Shown: positions 13,663-25,900 of the stretch, piece by piece
How positions within the stretch are numbered: the first letter of the stretch is position 1
Layout of the letters: every line of letters starts with the position of its first letter
Assembly (NCBI GenBank): GCA_964020085.1
Contig: OZ026603.1
Location: 7,270,546-7,334,545 of the forward strand
Length of the DNA stretch: 64,000 nucleotides
Direction: 5' to 3'
Source: Micromussa lordhowensis
Taxonomy: Eukaryota; Cnidaria; Anthozoa; Scleractinia; Lobophylliidae
Notes under the pieces: generated by a model
Database searches by the model: none
What the model was told of the DNA's origin: nothing
What the model saw: only the letters and a program-made list of their open reading frames with translations
Position numbers and translations under genes: made by a program

Positions 13663-15525
13663 GGCGCGGTTTGCAGCAAAATGTTCTGCTAGGTTGGGAC
13701 TTTAAGGAAATTCTAGTTACGACATGATGGCATTGGCGCCAGGGTGTTTTTTCTGGCCTTCTTTTTGCAGTAGTTTCCCCTGGTCCCAACTTTGCAGAAT
13801 TTCAGAAAACGCGCGCTGGGGGTGCCCTTGGCAAATTTAACATAGCTCGGCTTCACGGGAACTTTAGGAGGCGCGGTTTGCAGCAAAATGTTCTGCTAGG
13901 TTGGCACTTTAAGGAAATTCTAGTTAGGAGTTGATGGCAGTGGCGCCAGGGTGCTTTTTCTGGCCTTCTTTTTGCAGTAGTTTCCCCTGGTCCCAACATT
14001 GCAGAATTTCAGAAAACGCGCGCTGGGGGTCCCCTTGGCAAATTTGACATAGCTCGGCTTCACGGGCACTTTAAGAGGCGCGGTTTGCAGCAAAATGTTC
14101 TGCTAGGTTGGCACTTTAAGGACATTTTAGTTAGGACATGATGGCATTGGCGACAGGGTTTTTTTTTTTGGCCTTCTTTTTGCAGTAGTTTCCCCTGGTC
14201 CCAACTTTGCAGAATTTCAGAAAACGCGCGCTGGGGGTTCCCTTGGCAAATTTGACATAGCTCGGCTTCACGGCCACTTTAAGAGGCGCGGTTTGCAGCA
14301 AAATGTTCTGCTAGGTTGGCACTTTAAGGAAATTTAAGTTAGGACACGATGGCATTGGCGCCAGGGTGTTTTTTTCTGGCCTTCTTTTTTCAGTAGTTTC
14401 CCCTGGTCCCAACTTTGCAGAATTTTAGAAAACGCGCGCTGGGGGTCCGCTTGGCAAATTTAACATAGCTCGGCTCCACGGGCACTTAAAGAGGCGCGGG
14501 GTGCAGCAAAATGTTCTGCTAGGTTAGCACTTGAAGGAAATTTCAGTTAGAACACGATGGCATTGGCGACAGGGTGTTTTTTCTGGCCTTCTTTTTGCAG
14601 TAGTTTCCCCTGGTCCCAACTTTGCAGCATTTCAGAAAACGCGCGCTGGGGTTTCCCTTGGCAAATTTGACATAGCTCGGTTTCACGGGCACTTTAAGAG
14701 GCGCGGTTTGCAGCAAAATGTTCTGCTAGGTTGGCACTTCAAGGAAATTCTAACTAGGACATGATGGCATTGGCGCCAGGGTGTTTTTTCTGGCCTTCTT
14801 TTTGCAGTAGTTTCCCCTGGTCCCAACATTGCAGAATTTCAGAAAACGCGCGCTGGGGGTCCCCTTGGCAAATTTGACATAGCTCGGCTTCACGGGCACT
14901 TTAAGAGGCGCGGTTTGCAGCAAAATGTTCTGCTAGGTTGGCACTTTAAGGACATTTTAGTTAGGACATGATGGCATTGGTGCCAGGGTTTTTTCTTGCC
15001 TTCTTTTTGCAGTAGTTTCCCCTGGTCCCAACTTTGCAGAATTTCAGAAAACGCGCGCTGGGGGTCCCCTTGGCAAATTTGACATAGCTCGGCTTCACGG
15101 GCACTTTAAGAGGCGCGGTTTGCAGCAAAATGTTCTGCTAGGTTGGCAGTTGAAGGAAATGCTCGTTAGGACATGATGGCATTGGCGCCAGGGTGATTTT
15201 TCTGGCCTTCTTTTTGCAGTAGTTTCCCCTGGTCCCAACTTTGCAGAATTTTAGAAAACGCGCGCTGGGGGTCCCCTTGGCAAATTTGACATAGCTCGGG
15301 TTCACGGGCACTTTAAGAGGCGCGGTTTGCAGCAAAATGTTTTGCTAGGTTGGCACTTTAAGGAAATTCTAGTTAGGACATGATGGCGTTGGCACCAGGG
15401 TGTTTTTTGTGGCCTTCTTTTTGCAGTAGTTTCCCCTGGTCCCAACTTTGCAGAATTTCAGAAAACGCGCGCTGGGGGTCCCCTTGGCAAATTTGACATA
15501 GCTCGGCTTCACGGGCATATTAAGA
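13663..15525 (+). repeat. 9-monomer higher-order repeat, copy 2
   Basis: 1,863 bp in the same marker order as copy 1. It is very close to 18,838-20,700; both even share CATATTAAGAGG at the end of the last monomer, which copy 1 lacks. The one-base length difference from copy 1 comes from a longer T-run near 14,160. With 15,526-16,560 it forms the left arm of a 14-monomer match displaced by exactly 5,175 bp. Confidence 0.92.
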
Positions 15526-15939
15526 GGCGCGGTTTGCAGCAAAATGTTCTGCTAGGTTGGCACTTTAAGGAAATCCTAGTTAGGACATGATGGCGTTGGC
15601 ACCAGGGTGTTTTTTCTGGCCTTCTTTTTGCAGTAGTTTCCCCTGGTCCCAACTTTGCAGAATTTCAGAAAACGCGCGCTGGGGGTCCCCTTGGCAAATT
15701 TGACATAGCTCGGCTTCACGGGCACTTTAAGAGGCGCGGTTTGCAGCAAAATGTTCTACTAGGTTGGCACTTTAAGGAAATGCTAGTTAGGACAGGATGG
15801 CATTGGCGCCAGGGTGTTTTATCTGGCCTTCTTTTTGCAGTAGTTTCCCCTGGTCCCAACTTTGCAGAATTTCAGAAAACGCGCGCCGGGGGTCCCCTTG
15901 GCAAATTTGACATAGCTTGGCTTCACGGGCACTTTAAGA
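15526..15939 (+). repeat. Two linker monomers between 9-mer and 7-mer
   Basis: Monomers at 15,526 and 15,733 carry GCGTTGGCACC, then TTCTACTAGG with GACAGGATGG, TTTTATCTGG and GCGCGCCGGGGG. The second type recurs at 16,354, 18,010, 20,908 and 21,529, so it is a useful higher-order marker. In that type the TGA of the usual ACATGATGG becomes GGA, which joins two monomer reading frames. Confidence 0.85.
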
Positions 15940-17388
15940 GGCGCGGTTTGCAGCAAAATGTTCTGCTAGGTTGGGACTTTAAGGAAATTCTAGTTACGAC
16001 ATGATGGCGTTTGCGCCAGGGTGTTTTTTCTGGCCTTCTTTTTCCAGTAGTTTCCCCTGGTCCCAACTTTGCAGAATTTCAGAAAACGCGCGCTCGGGGT
16101 CCCCTTGGCAAATTTGACATAGCTCGGCTTCACGGGCACTTTAAGAGGCGCGGTTTGCAGCAAAATGTTCTGCTAGGTTGGCACTTTAAGGAAATGCTAG
16201 TTAGGACATGATGGCGTTGGCACCAGGGTGTTTTTTCTGGCCTTCTTTTTGCAGTAGTTTCCCCTGGTCCCAACTTTGCAGAATTTCAGAAAACGCGCGC
16301 TGGGGGTCCCCTTGGCAAATTTGACATAGCTCGGCTTCACGGGCACTTTAAGAGGCGCGGTTTGCAGCAAAATGTTCTACTAGGTTGGCACTTTAAGGAA
16401 ATGCTAGTTAGGACAGGATGGCATTGGCGCCAGGGTGTTTTATCTGGCCTTCTTTTTGCAGTAATTTCCCCTGGTCCCAACTTTGCAGAATTTCAGAAAA
16501 CGCGCGCCGGGGGTCCCCTTGGCAAATTTGACATAGCTTGGCTTCACGGGCACTTTAAGAGGCGCGGTTTGCAGCAAAATGTTCTGCTAGGTTGGGACTT
16601 TAAGGAAATTCTAGTTACGACATGATGGCATTGGCGCCAGGGTGTTTTTTCTGGCCTTCTTTTTGCAGTAGTTTCCCCTGGTCCCAACTTTGCAGAATTT
16701 CAGAAAACGCGCGCTCGGGGTCCCCTTGGCAAATTTGACATAGCTCGGCTTCACGGGCACTTTAAGAGGCGCGGTTTGCAGCAAAATGTTCTGCTAGGTT
16801 GGCACTTCAAGGAAAACTTAGTTAGGACATGATGGCATTGGCGCCAGGGTGTTTTTTCTGGCCATCTTTTTGCAGTAGTTTCCCCTGGTCCCAACTTTGC
16901 AGAATTTCAGAAAACGCGCGCTGGGGGTCCCCTTGGCAAATTTGACATAGCTCGGCTTCACGGGCACTTTAAGAGGCGCGGTTTGCAGCAAAATGTTCTG
17001 CTAGGTTGGCACTTTAAGGAAGTGTTAGTTAGGACATGATGGCATTGGCGCCAGAGTGTTTTTTGTGGCCTTCTTTTTGCAGTAGTTTCCCCTGGTCCCA
17101 ACTTTGCAGAATTTCAGAAAACGCGCGCTGGGGGTCCCCTTGGCAAATTTGACATAGCTCGGCTTCACGGGCACTTTAAGAGGCGCGGTTTGCAGCAAAA
17201 TGTTCTGCTAGGTTGGGACTTTAAGGAAATTCTAGTTACGACATGATGGCATTGGCGCCAGGGTGTTTTTTCTGGCCTTCTTTTTGCAGTAGTTTCCCCT
17301 GGTCCCAACTTTGCAGAATTTCAGAAAACGCGCGCTGGGGGTGCCCTTGGCAAATTTGACATAGCTCGGCTTCACGGGAACTTTAGGA
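15940..17388 (+). repeat. 7-monomer higher-order repeat, copy 1
   Basis: Seven monomers, 1,449 bp, starting with GTTGGGACTTTAAGG and GCGTTTGCGCC. The next monomers carry GCGTTGGCACC; TTCTACTAGG with TTTTATCTGG; GTTGGGAC with CTCGGGG; GGAAAACTTAG with GGCCATC; GTGTTAG with CCAGAGTG; and GTTGGGAC with GGGTGCCC and GGGAACTTTAGG. Copy 2 follows directly. The first three monomers recur at 21,115-21,735. Confidence 0.92.
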
Positions 17389-18837
17389 GGCGCGGTTTGC
17401 AGCAAAATGTTCTGCTAGGTTGGGACTTTAAGGAAATTCTAGTTACGACATGATGGCGTTTGCGCCAGGGTGTTTTTTCTGGCCTTCTTTTTGCAGTAGT
17501 TTCCCCTGGTCCCAACTTTGCAGAATTTCAGAAAACGCGCGCTCGGGGTCCCCTTGGCAAATTTGACATAGCTCGGCTTCACGGGCACTTTAAGAGGCGC
17601 GGTTTGCAGCAAAATGTTCTGCTAGGTTGGCACTTTAAGGAAATGCTAGTTAGGACATGATGGCGTTGGCACCAGGGTGTTTTTTCTGGCCTTCTTTTTG
17701 CAGTAGTTTCCCCTGGTCCCAACTTTGCAGAATTTCAGAAAACGCGCGCTGGGGGTCCCCTTGGCAAATTTGACATAGCTCGGCTTCACGGGCACTTTAA
17801 GAGGCGCGGTTTGCAGCAAAATGTTCTGCTAGGTTGGCACTTTAAGGAAATGCTAGTTAGGACATGATGGCGTTGGCACCAGGGTGTTTTTTCTGGCCTT
17901 CTTTTTGCAGTAGTTTCCCCTGGTCCCAACTTTGCAGAATTTCAGAAAACGCGCGCTGGGGGTCCCCTTGGCAAATTTGACATAGCTCGGCTTCACGGGC
18001 ACTTTAAGAGGCGCGGTTTGCAGCAAAATGTTCTACTAGGTTGGCACTTTAAGGAAATGCTAGTTAGGACAGGATGGCATTGGCGCCAGGGTGTTTTATC
18101 TGGCCTTCTTTTTGCAGTAATTTCCCCTGGTCCCAACTTTGCAGAATTTCAGAAAACGCGCGCCGGGGGTCCCCTTGGCAAATTTGACATAGCTTGGCTT
18201 CACGGGCACTTTAAGAGGCGCGGTTTGCAGCAAAATGTTCTGCTAGGTTGGGACTTTAAGGAAATTCTAGTTACGACATGATGGCATTGGCGCCAGGGTG
18301 TTTTTTCTGGCCTTCTTTTTGCAGTAGTTTCCCCTGGTCCCAACTTTGCAGAATTTCAGAAAACGCGCGCTCGGGGTCCCCTTGGCAAATTTGACATAGC
18401 TCGGCTTCACGGGCACTTTAAGAGGCGCGGTTTGCAGCAAAATGTTCTGCTAGGTTGGCACTTCAAGGAAAACTTAGTTAGGACATGATGGCATTGGCGC
18501 CAGGGTGTTTTTTCTGGCCATCTTTTTGCAGTAGTTTCCCCTGGTCCCAACTTTGCAGAATTTCAGAAAACGCGCGCTGGGGGTCCCCTTGGCAAATTTG
18601 ACATAGCTCGGCTTCACGGGCACTTTAAGAGGCGCGGTTTGCAGCAAAATGTTCTGCTAGGTTGGCACTTTAAGGAAGTGTTAGTTAGGACATGATGGCA
18701 TTGGCGCCAGAGTGTTTTTTGTGGCCTTCTTTTTGCAGTAGTTTCCCCTGGTCCCAACTTTGCAGAATTTCAGAAAACGCGCGCTGGGGGTCCCCTTGGC
18801 AAATTTGACATAGCTCGGCTTCACGGGCACTTTAAGA
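17389..18837 (+). repeat. 7-mer copy 2, enlarged to eight monomers
   Basis: The same unit as 15,940-17,388, but the monomer with GCGTTGGCACC occurs twice in a row (17,596-17,802 and 17,803-18,009). The full second unit is therefore eight monomers and ends at 19,044. From 18,010 the match to copy 1 continues at an offset of 1,656 bp instead of 1,449. The last monomer, 18,838-19,044, also serves as the first monomer of the third 9-mer. Confidence 0.9.
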
Positions 18838-21735
18838 GGCGCGGTTTGCAGCAAAATGTTCTGCTAGGTTGGGACTTTAAGGAAATTCTAGTTACGACAT
18901 GATGGCATTGGCGCCAGGGTGTTTTTTCTGGCCTTCTTTTTGCAGTAGTTTCCCCTGGTCCCAACTTTGCAGAATTTCAGAAAACGCGCGCTGGGGGTGC
19001 CCTTGGCAAATTTGACATAGCTCGGCTTCACGGGAACTTTAGGAGGCGCGGTTTGCAGCAAAATGTTCTGCTAGGTTGGCACTTTAAGGAAATTCTAGTT
19101 AGGAGTTGATGGCAGTGGCACCAGGGTGCTTTTTCTGGCCTTCTTTTTGCAGTAGTTTCCCCTGGTCCCAACATTGCAGAATTTCAGAAAACGCGCGCTG
19201 GGGGTCCCCTTGGCAAATTTGACATAGCTCGGCTTCACGGGCACTTTAAGAGGCGCGGTTTGCAGCAAAATGTTCTGCTAGGTTGGCACTTTAAGGACAT
19301 TTTAGTTAGGACATGATGGCATTGGCGACAGGGTTTTTTTTTTTGGCCTTCTTTTTGCAGTAGTTTCCCCTGGTCCCAACTTTGCAGAATTTCAGAAAAC
19401 GCGCGCTGGGGGTTCCCTTGGCAAATTTGACATAGCTCGGCTTCACGGCCACTTTAAGAGGCGCGGTTTGCAGCAAAATGTTCTGCTAGGTTGGCACTTT
19501 AAGGAAATTTAAGTTAGGACACGATGGCATTGGCGCCAGGGTGTTTTTTTCTGGCCTTCTTTTTTCAGTAGTTTCCCCTGGTCCCAACTTTGCAGAATTT
19601 TAGAAAACGCGCGCTGGGGGTCTGCTTGGCAAATTTAACATAGCTCGGCTCCACGGGCACTTAAAGAGGCGCGGGGTGCAGCAAAATGTTCTGCTAGGTT
19701 AGCACTTGAAGGAAATTTCAGTTAGAACACGATGGCATTGGCGACAGGGTGTTTTTTCTGGCCTTCTTTTTGCAGTAGTTTCCCCTGGTCCCAACTTTGC
19801 AGCATTTCAGAAAACGCGCGCTGGGGTTTCCCTTGGCAAATTTGACATAGCTCGGTTTCACGGGCACTTTAAGAGGCGCGGTTTGCAGCAAAATGTTCTG
19901 CTAGGTTGGCACTTCAAGGAAATTCTAACTAGGACATGATGGCATTGGCGCCAGGGTGTTTTTTCTGGCCTTCTTTTTGCAGTAGTTTCCCCTGGTCCCA
20001 ACATTGCAGAATTTCAGAAAACGCGCGCTGGGGGTCCCCTTGGCAAATTTGACATAGCTCGGCTTCACGGGCACTTTAAGAGGCGCGGTTTGCAGCAAAA
20101 TGTTCTGCTAGGTTGGCACTTTAAGGACATTTTAGTTAGGACATGATGGCATTGGTGCCAGGGTTTTTTCTTGCCTTCTTTTTGCAGTAGTTTCCCCTGG
20201 TCCCAACTTTGCAGAATTTCAGAAAACGCGCGCTGGGGGTCCCCTTGGCAAATTTGACATAGCTCGGCTTCACGGGCACTTTAAGAGGCGCGGTTTGCAG
20301 CAAAATGTTCTGCTAGGTTGGCAGTTGAAGGAAATGCTCGTTAGGACATGATGGCATTGGCGCCAGGGTGATTTTTCTGGCCTTCTTTTTGCAGTAGTTT
20401 CCCCTGGTCCCAACTTTGCAGAATTTCAGAAAACGCGCGCTGGGGGTCCCCTTGGCAAATTTGACATAGCTCGGGTTCACGGGCACTTTAAGAGGCGCGG
20501 TTTGCAGCAAAATGTTCTGCTAGGTTGGCACTTTAAGGAAATTCTAGTTAGGACATGATGGCGTTGGCACCAGGGTGTTTTTTGTGGCCTTCTTTTTGCA
20601 GTAGTTTCCCCTGGTCCCAACTTTGCAGAATTTCAGAAAACGCGCGCTGGGGGTCCCCTTGGCAAATTTGACATAGCTCGGCTTCACGGGCATATTAAGA
20701 GGCGCGGTTTGCAGCAAAATGTTCTGCTAGGTTGGCACTTTAAGGAAATCCTAGTTAGGACATGATGGCGTTGGCACCAGGGTGTTTTTTCTGGCCTTCT
20801 TTTTGCAGTAGTTTCCCCTGGTCCCAACTTTGCAGAATTTCAGAAAACGCGCGCTGGGGGTCCCCTTGGCAAATTTGACATAGCTCGGCTTCACGGGCAC
20901 TTTAAGAGGCGCGGATTGCAGCAAAATGTTCTACTAGGTTGGCACTTTAAGGAAATGCTAGTTAGGACAGGATGGCATTGGCGCCAGGGTGTTTTATCTG
21001 GCCTTCTTTTTGCAGTAGTTTCCCCTGGTCCCAACTTTGCAGAATTTCAGAAAACGCGCGCCGGGGGTCCCCTTGGCAAATTTGACATAGCTTGGCTTCA
21101 CGGGCACTTTAAGAGGCGCGGTTTGCAGCAAAATGTTCTGCTAGGTTGGGACTTTAAGGAAATTCTAGTTACGACATGATGACATTGGCGCCAGGGTGTT
21201 TTTTCTGGCCTTCTTTTTCCAGTAGTTTCCCCTGGTCCCAACTTTGCAGAATTTCAGAAAACGCGCGCTCGGGGTCCCCTTGGCAAATTTGACATAGCTC
21301 GGCTTCACGGGCACTTTAAGAGGCGCGGTTTGCAGCAAAATGTTCTGCTAGGTTGGCACTTTAAGGAAATGCTAGTTAGGACATGATGGCGTTGGCACCA
21401 GGGTGTTTTTTCTGGCCTTCTTTTTGCAGTAGTTTCCCCTGGTCCCAACTTTGCAGAATTTCAGAAAACGCGCGCTGGGGGTCCCCTTGGCAAATTTGAC
21501 ATAGCTCGGCTTCACGGGCACTTTAAGAGGCGCGGTTTGCAGCAAAATGTTCTACTAGGTTGGCACTTTAAGGAAATGCTAGTTAGGACAGGATGGCATT
21601 GGCGCCAGGGTGTTTTATCTGGCCTTCTTTTTGCAGTAATTTCCCCTGGTCCCAACTTTGCAGAATTTCAGAAAACGCGCGCCGGGGGTCCCCTTGGCAA
21701 ATTTGACATAGCTTGGCTTCACGGGCACTTTAAGA
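18838..21735 (+). repeat. Duplicate of 13,663-16,560 (14 monomers, offset 5,175 bp)
   Basis: Fourteen monomers match 13,663-16,560 at an offset of exactly 25 times 207 bp. The block contains the third copy of the 9-mer (18,838-20,700), the two linker monomers, and a three-monomer piece of the 7-mer (21,115-21,735). The few differences I saw include AAATTTAAC to AAATTTGAC near 19,008 and GGCGCC to GGCACC near 19,118. The match fades about 45 bp into the next monomer, where AAGGAAAACTTAG replaces AAGGAAATTCTAG. Confidence 0.93.
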
Positions 21736-22974
21736 GGCGCGGTTTGCAGCAAAATGTTCTGCTAGGTTGGGACTTTAAGGAAAACTTAGTTAGAACATGA
21801 TGGCATTGGCGCCAGAGTGTTTTTTTGGCCTTCTTTTTGCAGTAGTTTCCCCTGGTCCCAACTTTGCAGAATTTCAGAAAACGCGCGCTGGGGGTCCCCT
21901 TGGCAAATTTGACATAGCTCGGCTTCACGGGCACTTTAAGAGGCGCGGTTTGCAGCAAAATGTTCTGCTAGGTTGGCACTTTAAGGAAGTGTTAGTTAGG
22001 ACATGATGGCATTGGCGCCAGAGTGTTTTTTTGGCCTTCTTTTTGCAGTAGTTTCCCCTGGTCCCAACTTTGCAGAATTTCAGAAAACTCGCGCTGGGGG
22101 TCCCCTTGGCAAATTTGACATAGCTCGGCTTCTCGGGCACTTTAAGAGGCGCGGTTTGCAGCAAAATGTTCTGCTAGGATGGCGCTTTAAGGAAATGCTA
22201 GTTAGGACATGATGGCATTGGCGCCAGGGTGTTTTTTCTGGCCTTCTTTTTGCAGTAGTTTCCCCTGGTTCAAACTTTGCAGATTTTCAGAAAACGCGCG
22301 CTAGGGGTGCCCTTGGCAAATTTGACATAGCTCGGCTTCACGGGCACTTTAAGAGGCGCGGTTTGCAGCAAAATGTTCTGCTAGGTTGGCACTTCAAGGA
22401 AATCTTAGTTAGAAAATGATGGCATTGGCGCCAGGGTGTTTTTTGTGGCCATCTTTTTGCAGTAGTTTCCCCTGGTCCCAACTTTGCAGAATTTCAGAAA
22501 ACGCGCGCTGGGGGTCCCCTTGGCAAATTTGACATAGCTCGGCTTCACGGGCACTTTAAGAGGCGCGGTTTGCAGCAAAATTTTCTGCTAGGTTGGCACT
22601 TTAAGGAAGTGTTAGTTAGGACATGATGGCATTGGCGCCAGAGAGTTTTTTTGGCCTTCTTTTTGCAGTAGTTTCCCCTGGTCTCAACTTTGCAGAATTT
22701 CAGAAAACGCGCGCTGGGGGTCCCCTTGGCAAGTTTGACATAGCTCGGCTTCACGGGCACTTTAAGAGGCGCGGTTTGCAGCAAAATGTTCTGCTAGGAT
22801 GGCGCTTGAAGGAAATCCTAGTTAGGACATGATGGCATTGGCGCCAGGGTGTTTTTTCTGGCCTTCTTTTTGCAGTAGTTTCCCCTGGTCCCAACTTTGC
22901 AGATTTTCAGAAAACGCGCGCTGGGGGTGCCCTTGGCAAATTTGACATAGCTCGGCTTCACGGGCACTTTAAGA
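21736..22974 (+). repeat. 3-mer repeat with 206-bp CCAGAG monomers
   Basis: Monomer lengths are 206, 206, 207, 207, 206 and 207. The 206-bp copies carry GTGTTAG or ACTTAG, CCAGAG and a T-run followed directly by GGCC. The order CCAGAG type, then GGATGGCGCTT type, starts at 21,942 and again at 22,562 (offset 620 bp). The subtype resembles 1,240-1,857 and 37,045-37,250. Confidence 0.85.
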
Positions 22975-25900
22975 GGCGCGGTTTGCAGCAAAATGTTCTG
23001 CTAGGTTGGCACTTTCAGGTAAATTCTAGTTAGGACATGATGGCATTGGCGCCAGGGTGTCTTTTCTGGCCTTCTTTTTGCAGTAGTTTTCCCTGGTCCC
23101 AACTTTGCAGAATTTCAGAAAACGCGCGCTGAAGGTCCCCTTGGCAAATTTGACATAGCTCGGCTTCACCGGCACTTTAAGAGGCGCGGTTTCCAGCAAA
23201 ATGTTCTGCTAGGTTGGCACTTGAAGGAAATCCTAGTTAGGACATGATGGCATTGGCGCCAGGGTTTTTTTTCTGGCCTTCTTTTTGCAGTAGTTTTCCC
23301 TGGTCCCAACTTTGCAAAATTTCAGAAAACGCGCGCTGGGGGTCCCCTTGGCAAATTTGACATAGCTCGGCTTCACGGGCACTTTAAGAGCCGCGGTTTG
23401 CAGCAAAATGTTCTGCTAGGTTGGCACTTCAAGGAAATTTAAGTTACGACATGATGGCAATGGCGCCAGGGTGTTTTTTCTGGCCTTCTTTTTGCAGTAG
23501 TTTCCCCTGGTCCCAACTTTGCAGAATTTCAGAAAACGCGCGCTGGGGGTCCCCTTGGCAAGTTTGACATCGCTCGGCTTCACGGGCACTTTAAGAGGCG
23601 CGATTTCCAGCAAAATGTTCTGCTAGGTTGGCACTTGAAGGAAATTCTAGTTAGGACATGTTGGCATTGGCGCCAGGGTGTTTTTTCTGGCCTTCTTTTT
23701 GCAGTAGTTTTCCCTGGTCCCAACTTTGCAGAATTTCAGAAAACGCGCGCTGGGGGTCCCCTTGGCAAATTTGACATAGCTCGGCTTCACGGGCACTTTA
23801 AGAGGCGCGGTTTGCAGCAAAATGTTCTGCTAGGTTGGCACTTTGAGGATATCCTAGTTACGACATGATGGCATTGGCGCCAGGGTGTTTTTTCTGGCCT
23901 TCTTTTTGCAGTAGTTTCCCCTGGTCCCAACTTTGCAGAATTTCAGAAAACGCGCGCTGGGGGTCCCATTGGCAAATTTGACATAGCTCGGCTTCACGGG
24001 CACTTTAAGAGGCGCGGTTTGCAGCAAAATGTTGTGCTAGGTTGGAACTTTAAGGAAATTGTAGTTAGGATATGATGGCATTGGCGCGAGGGTGTTTTTT
24101 CTGGCCTTCTTTTTGCAGTAGTTTCCCCCTGTCCCAACTTTGCAGAATTTCAGAAAACGCGCGCTGGGGGTCCCCTTGGCAAATTTGACATAGCTCGGCT
24201 TCACGGGCACTTTAAGAGGCGCGGTTTGCAGCAAAATGTTTTGCTAGGTTCGCACTTTAAGGAAATTGTAGTTACGACATGATGGCATTGGCGCCAGGGT
24301 GTATTTTCTGGCCTTCTTTTTGCAGTAGTTTCCCCTGGTCCCAACTTTGCAGAATTTCAGAAAACGCGCGCTGGGGGTCCCCTTGGAAAATTTGACATAG
24401 CTCGGCTTCACGGGCACTTTAAGAGGCGCGGTTTGCAGCAAAATGTTGTGCTAGGTCGGCACTTTAAGGAAATTTTAGCTAGGACATGATGGCATTGGCG
24501 CCAGGGTGTTTTTTCTGGCCTTATTTTTGCAGTAGTTTCCCCTGGTCCCAACTTTGCAGAATTTCAGAAAACGCGCGCTGGGGGTCCCCTTGGCAAATTT
24601 GACATAGCTCGGCTTCACGGGCACTTTAAGAGGCGCGGTTTGCAGCAAAATGTTCTGCCAGGTTGGCACTTTAAGGAAATCCTAGTTAGGACATGATGGC
24701 ATTGGCGACCAGGTGTTTTTTCTGGCCTTCTTTTTGCAGTAGTTTCCCCTGGTCCCAACTTTGCAGAATTTCAGAAAACGCGCGCTGGGGGTCCCGTTCG
24801 CAAATTTGACATAGCTCGGCTTCATGGGCACTTTAAGAGGCGCGGTTTGCAGCAAAATGTTCTGCTAGGTTGGCACTTGAAGGAAATTTAAGTTACGACA
24901 TGATGGCAATGGCGCCAGGGTTTTTTTTCTGGCCTTATTTTGCAGTAGTTTCCCCTGGTCCCAACTTTGCAGAATTTCAGAAAACGCGCGCTGGGGGTCC
25001 CCTTGGCAAATTTGACATAGCTCGGCTTCATGGGCACTTTAAGAGGCGCGGTTTGGAGCAAAATGTTCTGCTAGGTTGGCACTTTAAGGAAATGCTAGTT
25101 AAGACATGATGGCATTGGTGCCGGGGTTTTTTTGCTGGCCTTTTTTTTGCAGTAGTTTCCCCTGGTCCCAACTTTGCAGAATTTCAGAAAACGCGCGCTG
25201 GGGGTCCCCTTGGCAAATTTGACATAGCTCGGCTTCACAGCACTTTAAGAAGCGTGGTTTGCAGCAAAATGTTCAGCTAGGTTGGCAGTTTAAGGAAATG
25301 CTAGTTAGGACATGATGGCATTGTCGCCAGGGTGTTTTTCCTGGCCTTCTTTTTGCAGTAGTTTCCCCTGGTCCCAACTTTGCAGAATTTCAGAAAACAC
25401 GCGCTGGGGGTCCCCTTGGCAAATTTGACATAGCTCGGCTTCACGGGCACTTTAAGAGGCGCGGTTTGCAGCAAAATGTTCTACTACGTTGGCAGTTTAA
25501 GGAAATGCTAGTTACAACATGATGGCATTGGCGCCAGGGTGTTTTTTCTGGCCTTCTTTTTGCAGTAGTTTCCCCTGGTCCCAACTTTGCAGAATTTCAG
25601 AAAACGCGCGCTGGGGGTCCCCTTGGCAAATTTGACATAGCTCGACTTCACGGGCACTTTAAGAGGCGCGGTTTGCAGCAAAATGTTCTGCTAGGTTGGC
25701 ACTTCTAGGTAAATTTTAGTAAAACATAATGGCATTCGCGCCAGGGTGTTTTTTCTGGCCATCTTTTTGCAGTAGTTTCCCCTGGTCCCAACTTTGCAGA
25801 ATTTTAGAAAACGCGCGCTGGGGGTCCCCTTGGCAAATTTGACATAGCTCGGCTTCCCGAGCACTTTAAGAGGCGCAGTTTGCAGCAAAATGTTCTGCTA

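Noticed and set aside
21797..22212. ATG-started overlapping 69-codon plus-strand frames (also at 1,301, 37,106 and elsewhere)
   Set aside because: They appear only in monomers whose T-run shifts the frame, start at the satellite's ATGATGG and end at the next monomer's TGA. They follow T-run length, not selection for a protein.
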